DNA of 64,000 nt, taken from NCBI GenBank assembly GCA_016870395.1, contig VGBT01000005.1:39756-103755 (forward strand), read 5' to 3'. Positions within the stretch are counted from its first letter, which is position 1, and every line of letters starts with the position of its first letter. Under the pieces are notes generated by a model. It did not search any database. It was given only the letters and a program-made list of their open reading frames with translations, and was not told the DNA's origin. A program made the translations under genes and the position numbers. Source of the stretch: Actinomycetota bacterium (GTDB lineage Bacteria > Actinomycetota > Acidimicrobiia > IMCC26256 > JAENVU01). Below, one piece after another: positions 37,186 through 46,817 of the stretch.

Positions 37186-37794
37186 ATGCTGCACGCGCTC
37201 GCCGACGCCGTCTTCCCCAGCTCGTGTCCCGGATGCGGTGGGCGCAACCCGCGCGACGAGCCCTGGTGCGCGGCGTGCGGGGCGACGGCGCGTCCGGCAC
37301 CGCGTGGAGCTGTGCCGGTCGGGGTCGACGACCTGGTCGTGGCCTACGCCTACGAAGGCGTCGTGCGGGAGCTGGTCGCCCGGGTCAAGTACCACAACCG
37401 ACGGAGCGTGCTGCCCTGGCTGGGCGCGGCTGTCGCCGGGATGCTCGATGTGCGCGACCTCGACGTCGTCACGTGGGTGCCGACGACTTCGGTCCGGCGG
37501 CGCCAGCGTGGCTTCGACCACGGCGAGCTGCTCGCACGCGCCGTCGGCAGGGAGCTCGGCCGACCGGTGCGACGGCTGTTGCGCCGCCGCGACGCGGAGC
37601 CCCAGACCGGGGCGTCGCGCGTCGCGCGCTCACGCGGGCCCGTCCTCGTCGGTACCGGAGGGGTCGCCGGCCTCGACGTGGTGGTCGTCGACGATGTGGT
37701 GACAACGGGTGCGACGCTCGCGGCGGCGGCGCGCGTCCTGCACGAGCGAGCGGCCCGCTCCGTCGTGGCGGCGGTGGCCGCGCGCACGCCGTGA
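37186..37794 (+). CDS. comF: ComF family phosphoribosyltransferase-like protein
   Basis: Protein of 202 residues: an N-terminal zinc knuckle (SCPGCGG ... PWCAACG) then a type I PRT domain with RRRQRGFDHGELLARAV and the PRPP loop VVVDDVVTTGATLAAA. ComF proteins assist DNA uptake in naturally competent bacteria, yet are present in many that are not, so its role here is uncertain. Rv3242c holds the same position in Mycobacterium, upstream of hpf and secA. Confidence 0.85.
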   Translation: MLHALADAVFPSSCPGCGGRNPRDEPWCAACGATARPAPRGAVPVGVDDLVVAYAYEGVVRELVARVKYHNRRSVLPWLGAAVAGMLDVRDLDVVTWVPTTSVRRRQRGFDHGELLARAVGRELGRPVRRLLRRRDAEPQTGASRVARSRGPVLVGTGGVAGLDVVVVDDVVTTGATLAAAARVLHERAARSVVAAVAARTP

Positions 37795-37862
37795 GCGCGC
37801 GGATCTACCACGCAGAGTGAGATTTCGCCCAAGGTTCCGGGGCGCGGCGACGACCATTGGCC

Positions 37863-38062
37863 ATGTGGAGCAGGGCCCGAGCCGACACGATCCGGACGCT
37901 CGACCAAGAAGAGGCACCGGCGTGCCGGGCCCGGTGGATCGGGCAGCTCCGGCGCGAGGTGCGACCAGGGCGCTACCGCCCCCCGACCTCGACGGGGCCG
38001 AGGCGCTCCTCGCGTGGGTGGGCGATGCTCGGAGTCTCCCGGCCCTGGTCCCGATCTCGTAG
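37863..38062 (+). pseudogene. FlgM-like small gene, interrupted by a one-base frameshift in a C run
   Basis: From ATG 37863 the frame reads RADTIRTLDQEEAP... and GQLRREVRPGRYRPP, then runs into low-complexity sequence. The next frame continues naturally as DLDGAEALLAWVGD to TAG 38060-38062. One extra C in the run at 37979-37984 would join both parts into a protein of about 66 residues. The helical core, with R-E-V-R-x-G-x-Y-x-x-D, resembles the sigma-binding region of the anti-sigma factor FlgM. This fills most of the 310-base gap between comF and hpf. It may be a decayed gene or a homopolymer base-calling error; the family call is tentative. Confidence 0.4.
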
Positions 38063-38104
38063 CACCGCCATACTCGATACGACCGTGAGACGAAGGGGGC
38101 GAAT

Positions 38105-38413
38105 GTGCCGATCGACATCCTCGTCCGAGGCAGGAACGTGACGGTCGAGGAGGCCGTCGGGGCCGCCGCCCGCCAGAAGGTGGCCAAACTGGAGCGGCTC
38201 GCCCATGACATCCGTCGCATCGAGGTCGAGTTCTCCGAAGTCCGCAACCCGAGGGTCGCCGACTCCCAGGTCTGCAACGTCACGATCCACCTGAAGCGCC
38301 GCGCGCTCAAGGCGCACGCCGCCGCGCCGGAGCCGGCTGCCGCGCTCGATCTCGTGGTCGACAAGGCCGAGCACCAGCTCCACCGCCTGAAGGACAAGCG
38401 CGTGGAGCACTGA
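38105..38413 (+). CDS. hpf: Short ribosome hibernation-promoting factor-like protein
   Basis: Protein of 102 residues: VPIDILVRGRNVTVEEAVGAAARQKVAKLERLAHDI, then EVEFSEVRNPRVADSQVCNVTIHLK and LDLVVDKAEHQLHRLKDKR, a complete HPF/RaiA beta-alpha N-domain that binds the 30S subunit. Actinobacterial homologues such as Rv3241c carry in addition a C-terminal dimerisation domain, which is missing here. Translation stops at a TGA that is formed by the left end of a palindromic element (38410-38492). So this may be a truncated long-form HPF. GTG start, ribosome-binding site AAGGGGG. Located upstream of secA as in Mycobacterium. Confidence 0.82.
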   Translation: MPIDILVRGRNVTVEEAVGAAARQKVAKLERLAHDIRRIEVEFSEVRNPRVADSQVCNVTIHLKRRALKAHAAAPEPAAALDLVVDKAEHQLHRLKDKRVEH

Positions 38414-38516
38414 GCGTCGCCGACGACGTTGGCCGCTCGGTCACCTCGGGCCGGTGCTCAGGCACGGGTCACCATCCGCCCGGGACGCTCAGCGAGCACT
38501 GAGCGTCGCCGACGAC
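38405..38516. repeat. Direct repeat of 23 bases flanking the palindromic element
   Basis: Bases 38405-38427 and 38494-38516 are identical over 23 positions. The first copy covers the last codons and stop of hpf, the second covers the beginning of the response regulator's conserved coding. The 66 bases in between belong to the palindromic element. Confidence 0.65.
38410..38492. repeat. Stop-codon-associated palindromic element, copy 2
   Basis: Bounded by perfect inverted ends CTGAGCG (38410-38416) and CGCTCAG (38486-38492). It aligns along its length with copy 1 at 26839-26922, and in both copies the left end provides the TGA of the upstream gene and the conserved core begins 18 bases after that stop. 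Confidence 0.6.
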
Positions 38517-39098
38517 CACGCGCTCGTCCGGCGGGGCCTCGAGCTCGTGCTCTCCGGGGAGCCCGACATCGAGCTCGTCGGCGAGGCAGCCGACGGGATC
38601 GAAGCCGTGGATTGCGCCGAGGCGCTCGCCCCCGATGTCGTGCTGATGGACGTGCGGATGCCTCGTCAGACCGGGATCGAGGCCGCGCGTGTGATCCTCG
38701 GGGGGCGCCCGGAGACCCGAGTCATCATGCTCACGGTCTCGGAAGACGAGCAGGACCTGTCTGCGGCGGTCCGCGCCGTCGCCCTTGGCCAGAGCCTGGT
38801 CCCGCCGTCGATGGCCTCCAAGCTCCTCGACGAGTTCAACGTGATGAGCAACGGACGGACCGGGTCGACGACGCCCCGGCTCACCTACCGGGAGCCCGAC
38901 GTGTTGCGCCTTGCGGCACGGGGCCGGACCAACCGGCAGATCGCCGAAACACTCGGCAGCGCGGTGAACACGGTGAAGAACCACGTTCGCAACGTGCTCG
39001 AGAAGCTCCACCTGCACTCCCGTACCGAGGCCCTGATGTATGCGGTGCGGGAGCGCCTGCCCGACCTCGACGACGGGGCCCCAGAAGCACTTCGGTAG
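38454..39098 (+). CDS. NarL/LuxR-type response regulator with a shortened receiver domain
   Basis: Encodes 214 residues from GTG 38454. The receiver keeps the acidic pair (VADDHALVRRGL), the phospho-acceptor aspartate (VVLMDVRMP, Asp 66) and the switch threonine (MLTVSEDE). It then jumps from EQDL directly to SAAVRAVALGQSLVPPSM, lacking about 22 residues that in homologues form helix 4 and strand 5 with the invariant lysine. The LuxR helix-turn-helix is intact (LTYREPDVLRLAARGRTNRQIAETL, NTVKNHVRN). The first 15 codons come from the palindromic element, so the native start may be lost. Phosphorylation control is doubtful; DNA binding could persist. No histidine kinase is adjacent. Confidence 0.7.
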   Translation: MLRHGSPSARDAQRALSVADDHALVRRGLELVLSGEPDIELVGEAADGIEAVDCAEALAPDVVLMDVRMPRQTGIEAARVILGGRPETRVIMLTVSEDEQDLSAAVRAVALGQSLVPPSMASKLLDEFNVMSNGRTGSTTPRLTYREPDVLRLAARGRTNRQIAETLGSAVNTVKNHVRNVLEKLHLHSRTEALMYAVRERLPDLDDGAPEALR

Positions 39099-39101
39099 AC
39101 T
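39096..39101 (+). promoter_or_regulatory. -10 box (TAGACT) for secA
   Basis: It overlaps the stop of the response regulator gene and ends 9 bases before ATG 39111. Confidence 0.45.
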
Positions 39102-39110
39102 CGCTTCCGG

Positions 39111-41822
<2,712 letters not shown>

Positions 41823-41825
41823 CCC

Positions 41826-42935
41826 GTGCGCGACCATTCCGACGACCTGGCCGAGCTGCGCAAGCGCGTCGCGGACGCCCGTGTGTACCTGAAGATCGAT
41901 GCCGCGCAGGCCCGCTTGGGAGAGCTCGAGGCGCAGGCGAGCGTCCCTGACCTCTGGGACGATCCCGAGGCCGCGCGAAAGGTCACGACCGAGCTGTCCG
42001 CCGTGCGCGACGACCTCGAGCTCGTCGCTGGTTTGGAGCAGCGGGTCGAAGACCTGGAGACGCTCTTCGAGCTCGGCCGCGAAGAAAGCGACGACTCGGT
42101 CGAGCCGGAGATCGACGCGGGTGAGGAGTTGTTGCGTGGCGAGCTCGATCGCTTAGAACTCCGCGCGCTCTTTACCGGTGAGTACGACGAGCGCGACGCG
42201 ATCTGTCAGGTGAGCTCCGGCGCGGGCGGTACCGATGCCCAGGACTGGGCGCAGATGCTTCTGCGGATGTTCACCCGCTGGGCGGACCGCAAGGGGTTCA
42301 CGGTCGAGCTCGACGAGATCAACGAGGGAACCGAGGCCGGTATCGGCTCGGCCACGTTCATCGTGCGCGGTCGCTACGCATACGGGCTGCTCACCGGCGA
42401 GAAAGGCGTGCACCGGCTGATCCGCATCTCGCCGTTCGACGCAAACGCGCGGCGCCAGACCGCGTTCGCCGCGTTCGATGCAGTCCCGGCGCTCGACGAG
42501 GCCGAGCAGCCTGACATCGATCCCAACGACCTGCGCATCGACACCTACCGTTCGTCGGGCGCCGGGGGTCAGCACGTCAACGTCACCGATTCGGCAGTCC
42601 GGATCACGCACCTGCCCACCGGGACGGTGGTCAGCTGCCAGAACGAACGGTCTCAGCTGCAGAACCGCGCGAAGGCGATGCAGATCCTGGCGGCGCGTCT
42701 CGCCGAGCAACAGCGCGAGGAGCGCAGGGCGGAACTGGAGAAGCTTTCGGGCGAGAAGCGCGACGTCGCGTTCGGGAGCCAGATCCGCACCTACACGCTC
42801 CAGCCGTACCAGCTGGTGAAGGACGAGCAGACCCGCCACGAGACGGGCAACGTGCAGGCGGTCCTCGACGGCGACCTCGACGCCTTCATCGAGGCCTACC
42901 TCCACTGGAGGCGCAGCGGCGCCACGGACGCGTAG
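41826..42935 (+). CDS. prfB: Peptide chain release factor 2
   Basis: Protein of 369 residues that reads UGA and UAA. It has the RF2-specific SPF tripeptide in LIRISPFDANAR, the peptidyl-transferase motif GGQ (SGAGGQHVNVTDSAVRITHLPT) and the usual helical N-domain. The gene is continuous from GTG 41826, with no programmed frameshift as found in many bacteria. It follows secA after 3 bases. The last nine codons (from 42906) form the first part of a 66-base tandem repeat that continues past the stop. Confidence 0.93.
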   Translation: MRDHSDDLAELRKRVADARVYLKIDAAQARLGELEAQASVPDLWDDPEAARKVTTELSAVRDDLELVAGLEQRVEDLETLFELGREESDDSVEPEIDAGEELLRGELDRLELRALFTGEYDERDAICQVSSGAGGTDAQDWAQMLLRMFTRWADRKGFTVELDEINEGTEAGIGSATFIVRGRYAYGLLTGEKGVHRLIRISPFDANARRQTAFAAFDAVPALDEAEQPDIDPNDLRIDTYRSSGAGGQHVNVTDSAVRITHLPTGTVVSCQNERSQLQNRAKAMQILAARLAEQQREERRAELEKLSGEKRDVAFGSQIRTYTLQPYQLVKDEQTRHETGNVQAVLDGDLDAFIEAYLHWRRSGATDA

Positions 42936-43055
42936 CTCGTCGAGAAGGCGCCGCGGAGCCGACCATGAGAGTGGAGGCGCAGCGGCGCCACAGACGCGTA
43001 GTTCCTCGACAAGGCGCCGTCGAGCCGACCATGAGAGTGGAGGCGCAGCGGCGCC
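42906..43055 (+). repeat. 66-base tandem repeat continuing the 3' end of prfB
   Basis: Units start at 42906, 42972 and 43038 (the last only 18 bases). Unit 1 contains the final codons and stop of prfB; units 2 and 3 are copies outside the gene with a few substitutions. Each full unit ends with CCGACCATGAGAG. The unit contains inverted GGCGCC cores that can form hairpins. Confidence 0.8.
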
Positions 43056-43083
43056 GGAATGGGTTGGGTACCGCTGGGTCGCG

Positions 43084-43115
43084 CCACCCAGATAGACCCC
43101 TAGGTCAGGGGGTGG
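43084..43115 (+). terminator. Hairpin between prfB and ftsE
   Basis: CCCCT (43097-43101) pairs with AGGGG (43107-43111), and the stem is extended after an internal bulge by CCAC with GTGG. It may terminate the secA-prfB transcript ahead of the ftsE promoter box at 43143-43148. Confidence 0.35.
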
Positions 43116-43142
43116 TGTCGAGGTTCGAGGGCTTGCTCCGAT

Positions 43143-43148
43143 TACCCT
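43143..43148 (+). promoter_or_regulatory. -10 box (TACCCT) for ftsEX
   Basis: It ends 12 bases before ATG 43161, giving a leader of only a few bases. Confidence 0.35.
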
Positions 43149-43160
43149 GGTTCGGAACCC

Positions 43161-43847
43161 ATGATCCGCTTCGAGAGTGTCACCAAGGTCTACAAGGGTG
43201 AAGTCGTCGCGCTCCGGGACGTCACGATCGACGTCGGCAAGGGCGAGTTCGTCTTCCTCGTCGGTCCGTCCGGGTCCGGCAAGTCCACCTTCCTGCGGCT
43301 GCTGCTGCGCGAGGAGTTGCCCACGCAGGGGCGCATCATCGTGGCTGGCCGCGACATCACCAAGCTCGGGAGCTGGAAGGTCCCGCAGCTGCGGCGCAAC
43401 ATCGGCTGCATCTTCCAGGACTACAAGCTGCTGCCGAACAAGACGGTCTACGAGAACGTGGCCTTCGCGTCGGAGGTGATCGGGCGGCCCCGGCACGTCA
43501 CGCGGGCCCAGGTGCCCCAGATCCTCGACCTGGTGGGGCTCACCCAGAAGACCGTGAACTTCCCCGACGAGCTCTCCGGTGGCGAGCAGCAGCGGGTGTC
43601 GATCGCCCGCGCGTTCGTGAACCGACCGCTGATCCTGCTCGCCGACGAGCCCACCGGGAACCTCGACCCGGCCACCACCACCGGGATCATGCGGCTGCTC
43701 GACCGCATCAACCGCACCGGGACGACCGTGGTGATGGCGACGCACGACTCGCGCATCGTCGACATGATGCGCCGGCGGGTCATCGAGCTGCACCAAGGCT
43801 CGCTGGTCCGCGACCAGGCACGCGGCGTCTATGGCGTCGGGAGCTGA
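43161..43847 (+). CDS. ftsE: Cell division ATP-binding protein FtsE
   Basis: Protein of 228 residues: Walker [11 protein letters not shown], the Q-loop [15 protein letters not shown] signature [15 protein letters not shown], Walker [12 protein letters not shown] and switch histidine [10 protein letters not shown]. It begins [18 protein letters not shown], the usual FtsE start. Together with FtsX it forms a membrane complex that transmits ATP hydrolysis to periplasmic or wall hydrolases at the septum. The M23 peptidase two genes on is a plausible target. Confidence 0.94.
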   Translation: MIRFESVTKVYKGEVVALRDVTIDVGKGEFVFLVGPSGSGKSTFLRLLLREELPTQGRIIVAGRDITKLGSWKVPQLRRNIGCIFQDYKLLPNKTVYENVAFASEVIGRPRHVTRAQVPQILDLVGLTQKTVNFPDELSGGEQQRVSIARAFVNRPLILLADEPTGNLDPATTTGIMRLLDRINRTGTTVVMATHDSRIVDMMRRRVIELHQGSLVRDQARGVYGVGS

Positions 43848-43853
43848 CCGGCG

Positions 43854-44747
43854 GTGTTCACACGCTTCGGGTACTTCGCGCGTGAGACGCTCGTCTCTTT
43901 ACGTCGCAACCTCCTGATGACGATCGCGGGTGTGATCACCGTGACCGTCTCGCTGTGCGTGTTGGGCAGTGCCCTCCTGTTGTCCCGGCTCGTCGACCAC
44001 GGGACCCAGCAGTGGGAGAACGGCGTGGAGGCCGAGATCTTCATGAACGTCGATGCCACCGACGCGCAGATCGCGAGCGTGCAGAACACGTTGAAGGAGG
44101 ACCGCGACGTCAAGAAGTTCACCTTCCTCACCAAGCAGGACGCCTACGAGGAGTTCAAGCGGCTGTTCCAGAACGATCCCGACCTCGTGGCGCTCGGTGT
44201 CGATGTGGGCCCCGAGGCCCTGCCGCCGTCGTTCCGGGTCGCGCCGCAGGAGGCCGAGCTCACCGAGACGCTGGCCGACCGCTATCGCACCGAACCCGGT
44301 GTCAACGAGGTGAAGACGGCCACCGAAGCGGTGAGGAACCTGCTTTCGGCCACGAGCTGGATCAGCCGAGGCTTCGTCGGCGTGTTCGTGGCGCTGCTCG
44401 CCGCGTCGCTGTTCCTCATCGTCAACACGATCCGTCTCGCGACCTTCGCCCGCCGGCGGGAGATCGAGGTGATGAAGCTCGTGGGCGCCTCGAACTGGTT
44501 CGTCCGGATCCCGTTCATGCTCGAGGGGCTCGTGCAGGGCCTGATCGGCGCCGCGCTCGCCGTCGGCGTGGTCTGGGGGCTGAAGATCGTCCTGACCGAC
44601 GCGATCGTGCGCAATTCCGACTTCACGGTTGGCTTCTACGTGTCGAGCGGTGACGCCTGGCAGATCGCCTTCTGGGTCTTCGTGCTCGGGGGTCTCATCG
44701 GCGTCGTCGGGTCGCTCTTCGGTCTGCGGCGGTTCCTCGAGGTCTGA
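43854..44747 (+). CDS. ftsX: Cell division membrane protein FtsX
   Basis: Protein of 297 residues with four membrane segments: one at 22-45, then a large external domain (about 50-165, rich in charged residues), and three near the C-terminus (GFVGVFVALLAASLFLIVNTI and two more). The motif RRREIEVMKLVGASNWFVRIPFMLEG is characteristic. Six bases separate it from ftsE. The external domain is where coiled-coil hydrolases bind in characterised systems. Confidence 0.92.
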   Translation: MFTRFGYFARETLVSLRRNLLMTIAGVITVTVSLCVLGSALLLSRLVDHGTQQWENGVEAEIFMNVDATDAQIASVQNTLKEDRDVKKFTFLTKQDAYEEFKRLFQNDPDLVALGVDVGPEALPPSFRVAPQEAELTETLADRYRTEPGVNEVKTATEAVRNLLSATSWISRGFVGVFVALLAASLFLIVNTIRLATFARRREIEVMKLVGASNWFVRIPFMLEGLVQGLIGAALAVGVVWGLKIVLTDAIVRNSDFTVGFYVSSGDAWQIAFWVFVLGGLIGVVGSLFGLRRFLEV

Positions 44748-44805
44748 CCGCCTTCGCCCCGGCGGTCCACGCCGGGTGTTGCCAGTGTTGTTATTGTGAC
44801 TGGTG

Positions 44806-45996
44806 ATGTCGCGTATCCGGTGGTGGCTCACCCCGGCGCCGGCGTTCGTAGCGCTCTGCGCCTCGTTGCTCCCTGCCACCTCAGGTGCGTCGCGGCTCCG
44901 TGCTCCCGACCCGGGGGCCCACCTCGAGGCCGAGCTCGGAGAGGCGTCGCGCGAGGAGCAGGTCGCCGTGCAGGCCGTTCTCGCAGCGCGAGCACGGCGC
45001 CAGCAGGCCGAGGCCGTCCTCGCCGAGCTCGACCGAGGCGTCGCGGCCGCGGCCGCGGCGGCCCAGGCGGCCGAGCGGAGCCTCGCGCACCTCGCGCAGC
45101 GCGCCCGTGAGGTGGCCGCAGAGCTCGAGAACGCCAAGGCGGAGCTCGTGCTCGCCGAGGCCCGGTTCTCGGACACCGCCGCCCGAATCTACATGGGGGG
45201 GAGCAGCGCGGACTCCTACGCCGCCCTGGTGGGCAGCGCCGCGAGCCTGCATGAGGTCGTGGTGGGCAACCGCTACCTCCAAGACGTCGGGCGCGACGCG
45301 CGCCGCGATTACGAGTGGTTCGTCGATCGCCGCGACCGGGTCCAGGTGGCGCGCCGGCAGGTAGCGGACGACGAAGCCGCCGCGCAGGCAGCCCGGCAGG
45401 TCGCGGCCGACGAGCAGGCGCGCCTCCAGGGGTTGCGCGACGGCCAGGCCACCACGCTGACTGAGGCCCGGGCCGCCGAGGCCCAGGAGTCGGTCGCCCT
45501 CGCGGAGGTGCGGGCGCGCAAGGACGAGTTCGCGGGCCGGCTCGCGGCGATGCAGGCCGCCTCACAGGGCATCGGTACGGTCCTGAACGGCCGTCCGGCC
45601 AACGGGACCGCGCCCAGTCGGTTGCGGATGCCGGCGAGCGGCCCGGTGACGAGTCGCTTCGGGCCACGAGTGCATCCGATCTTCGGCGACACGCGGATGC
45701 ATGCCGGCATCGACATCGGGGCGGGCTACGGCGCACCGGTGGTCGCGGCCGCGTCCGGGACGGTCGTGATCGCGGGCCCGCAGTCCGGCTACGGCAACAC
45801 GGTCGTCATCGACCACGGCGGCGGGCTCGCCACGCTGTACGGGCACCTCTCGAAGATCAGCGTGGCGAGCGGTCGGCAGGTGAGCGCGGGCCAGCAGGTG
45901 GGCGCCGTCGGCAGCTCCGGCAACAGCACCGGTCCCCACCTGCACTTCGAGGTCCGGGTCGACGGCACCCCCGTCGACCCCATGCCCTACCTCTAG
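44806..45996 (+). CDS. Secreted coiled-coil M23 peptidase (EnvC/RipC-like)
   Basis: Protein of 396 residues with a signal peptide (LTPAPAFVALCASLLPATSGAS), a long Ala/Glu/Arg-rich coiled coil (about 35-255) and a LytM/M23 domain at the end. Zinc ligands are visible in GDTRMHAGIDIG (HxxxD) and GPHLHFEV (HxH), so it should be catalytically active, unlike EnvC. The layout matches the partners of FtsEX, whose external loop binds the coiled coil and activates septal wall cleavage. A TATTGT box lies at 44792-44797; GTG 44803 and ATG 44806 are equally possible starts. Confidence 0.85.
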   Translation: MSRIRWWLTPAPAFVALCASLLPATSGASRLRAPDPGAHLEAELGEASREEQVAVQAVLAARARRQQAEAVLAELDRGVAAAAAAAQAAERSLAHLAQRAREVAAELENAKAELVLAEARFSDTAARIYMGGSSADSYAALVGSAASLHEVVVGNRYLQDVGRDARRDYEWFVDRRDRVQVARRQVADDEAAAQAARQVAADEQARLQGLRDGQATTLTEARAAEAQESVALAEVRARKDEFAGRLAAMQAASQGIGTVLNGRPANGTAPSRLRMPASGPVTSRFGPRVHPIFGDTRMHAGIDIGAGYGAPVVAAASGTVVIAGPQSGYGNTVVIDHGGGLATLYGHLSKISVASGRQVSAGQQVGAVGSSGNSTGPHLHFEVRVDGTPVDPMPYL

Positions 45997-46033
45997 CCAG
46001 CTCCCCACCTGCCCCGAGACCCGGCTCTTGGCC

Positions 46034-46082
46034 GAGTTTGTGCGTCGAGGATCGAATAGCGCTCTTCTTGCATCGAACCGGG
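46034..46082. repeat. Palindromic intergenic repeat, family B copy 1
   Basis: The segment GAGTTTGTGCGTCGAGGATC...GCTC...GAACCGGG lies between convergent genes (M23 peptidase and peroxiredoxin) and aligns with 61994-62043, which lies between another convergent pair. The AATA loop and flanking GC arms are best preserved. Confidence 0.55.
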
Positions 46083-46116
46083 CCGGGCGGGAGGGGGGCG
46101 GCTGGGACGGCTGGGG

Positions 46117-46752
46117 CTACTTGCCGGGTTGGGGGACCCAGCGCAGGTAGGGCTTCTCGGCGTTCCAGCCGTCGGGGAACTTGGCCCTGGCGTCCTCGTC
46201 GGAGATCGACGCGGCGATGATCACGTCTTGGCTGGGCTGCCAGTCGACCGGCGTGGCAACTGAGAAGCCCGCGGTGAGCTGAATCGAGTCGATCACCCTG
46301 AGCAGCTCGTCGACGTTGCGGCCGGTCGTCTGCGGGTATGTGATGATCAGCTTCACGGTCTTGTCAGGCGCGATCACGAACACCGACCGCACGGTGACCT
46401 TCTCGTTCATCGCCGGGTGGATCATGTCGTAGAGCTCGGCGACCTTGCGATCGGGGTCCGCGATCAGCGGGTAGTTGAGCGCGGTTCCCTTCACGTCGGC
46501 GATGTCGGGCACCCATCCCCGGTGCGACTCGATCGGGTCGACCGACAGGCCGATCAGCTTCACGTTGCGCTTGTCGAACTCGCCCTTGCGGTTCGCGAGC
46601 TCTCCGAGCTCGGTGGTGCAGACCGGCGTGAAGTCGGCCGGATGCGAGAACAGCAGGCCCCAGCTGTCGCCCAGGTACTCGTGCAGCGAGAGGGTGCCGT
46701 CGGTGGTCTCGGCGGTGAAGTCGGGCGCGGGGTCGCCCAGGCGAATCGTCAT
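46117..46752 (-). CDS. 1-Cys peroxiredoxin (Prx6 type)
   Basis: Protein of 211 residues. The active site is HPADFTPVCTTE with the peroxidatic Cys at 45; no other cysteine exists, so it is a true one-Cys enzyme needing an external thiol such as mycothiol. The Prx6 group features GLSVDPIESHRGW and a long C-terminal extension (PDGWNAEKPYLRWVPQPGK) are present. It reduces peroxides in the cytosol. ATG 46752 has a TGGAGG ribosome-binding site. Confidence 0.92.
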   Translation of the reverse strand: MTIRLGDPAPDFTAETTDGTLSLHEYLGDSWGLLFSHPADFTPVCTTELGELANRKGEFDKRNVKLIGLSVDPIESHRGWVPDIADVKGTALNYPLIADPDRKVAELYDMIHPAMNEKVTVRSVFVIAPDKTVKLIITYPQTTGRNVDELLRVIDSIQLTAGFSVATPVDWQPSQDVIIAASISDEDARAKFPDGWNAEKPYLRWVPQPGK

Positions 46753-46817
46753 CGGAGCCTCCAGGTTCGCGTCCTAGTGTCGGGACGAACCTAGCGCCCC
46801 TCGAAAAGGCGAGTGAA

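Noticed and set aside
41826..42935. Programmed frameshift in prfB.
   Set aside because: The reading frame is continuous from GTG to the stop and has no early in-frame TGA.
42906..43055. Tandem repeat as a CRISPR array.
   Set aside because: The period is 66 bases without unique spacers, and the unit includes prfB codons.
42153..43796. A - strand frame of 547 codons spanning prfB to ftsE.
   Set aside because: It crosses the tandem repeat and is antisense to two well-supported genes.
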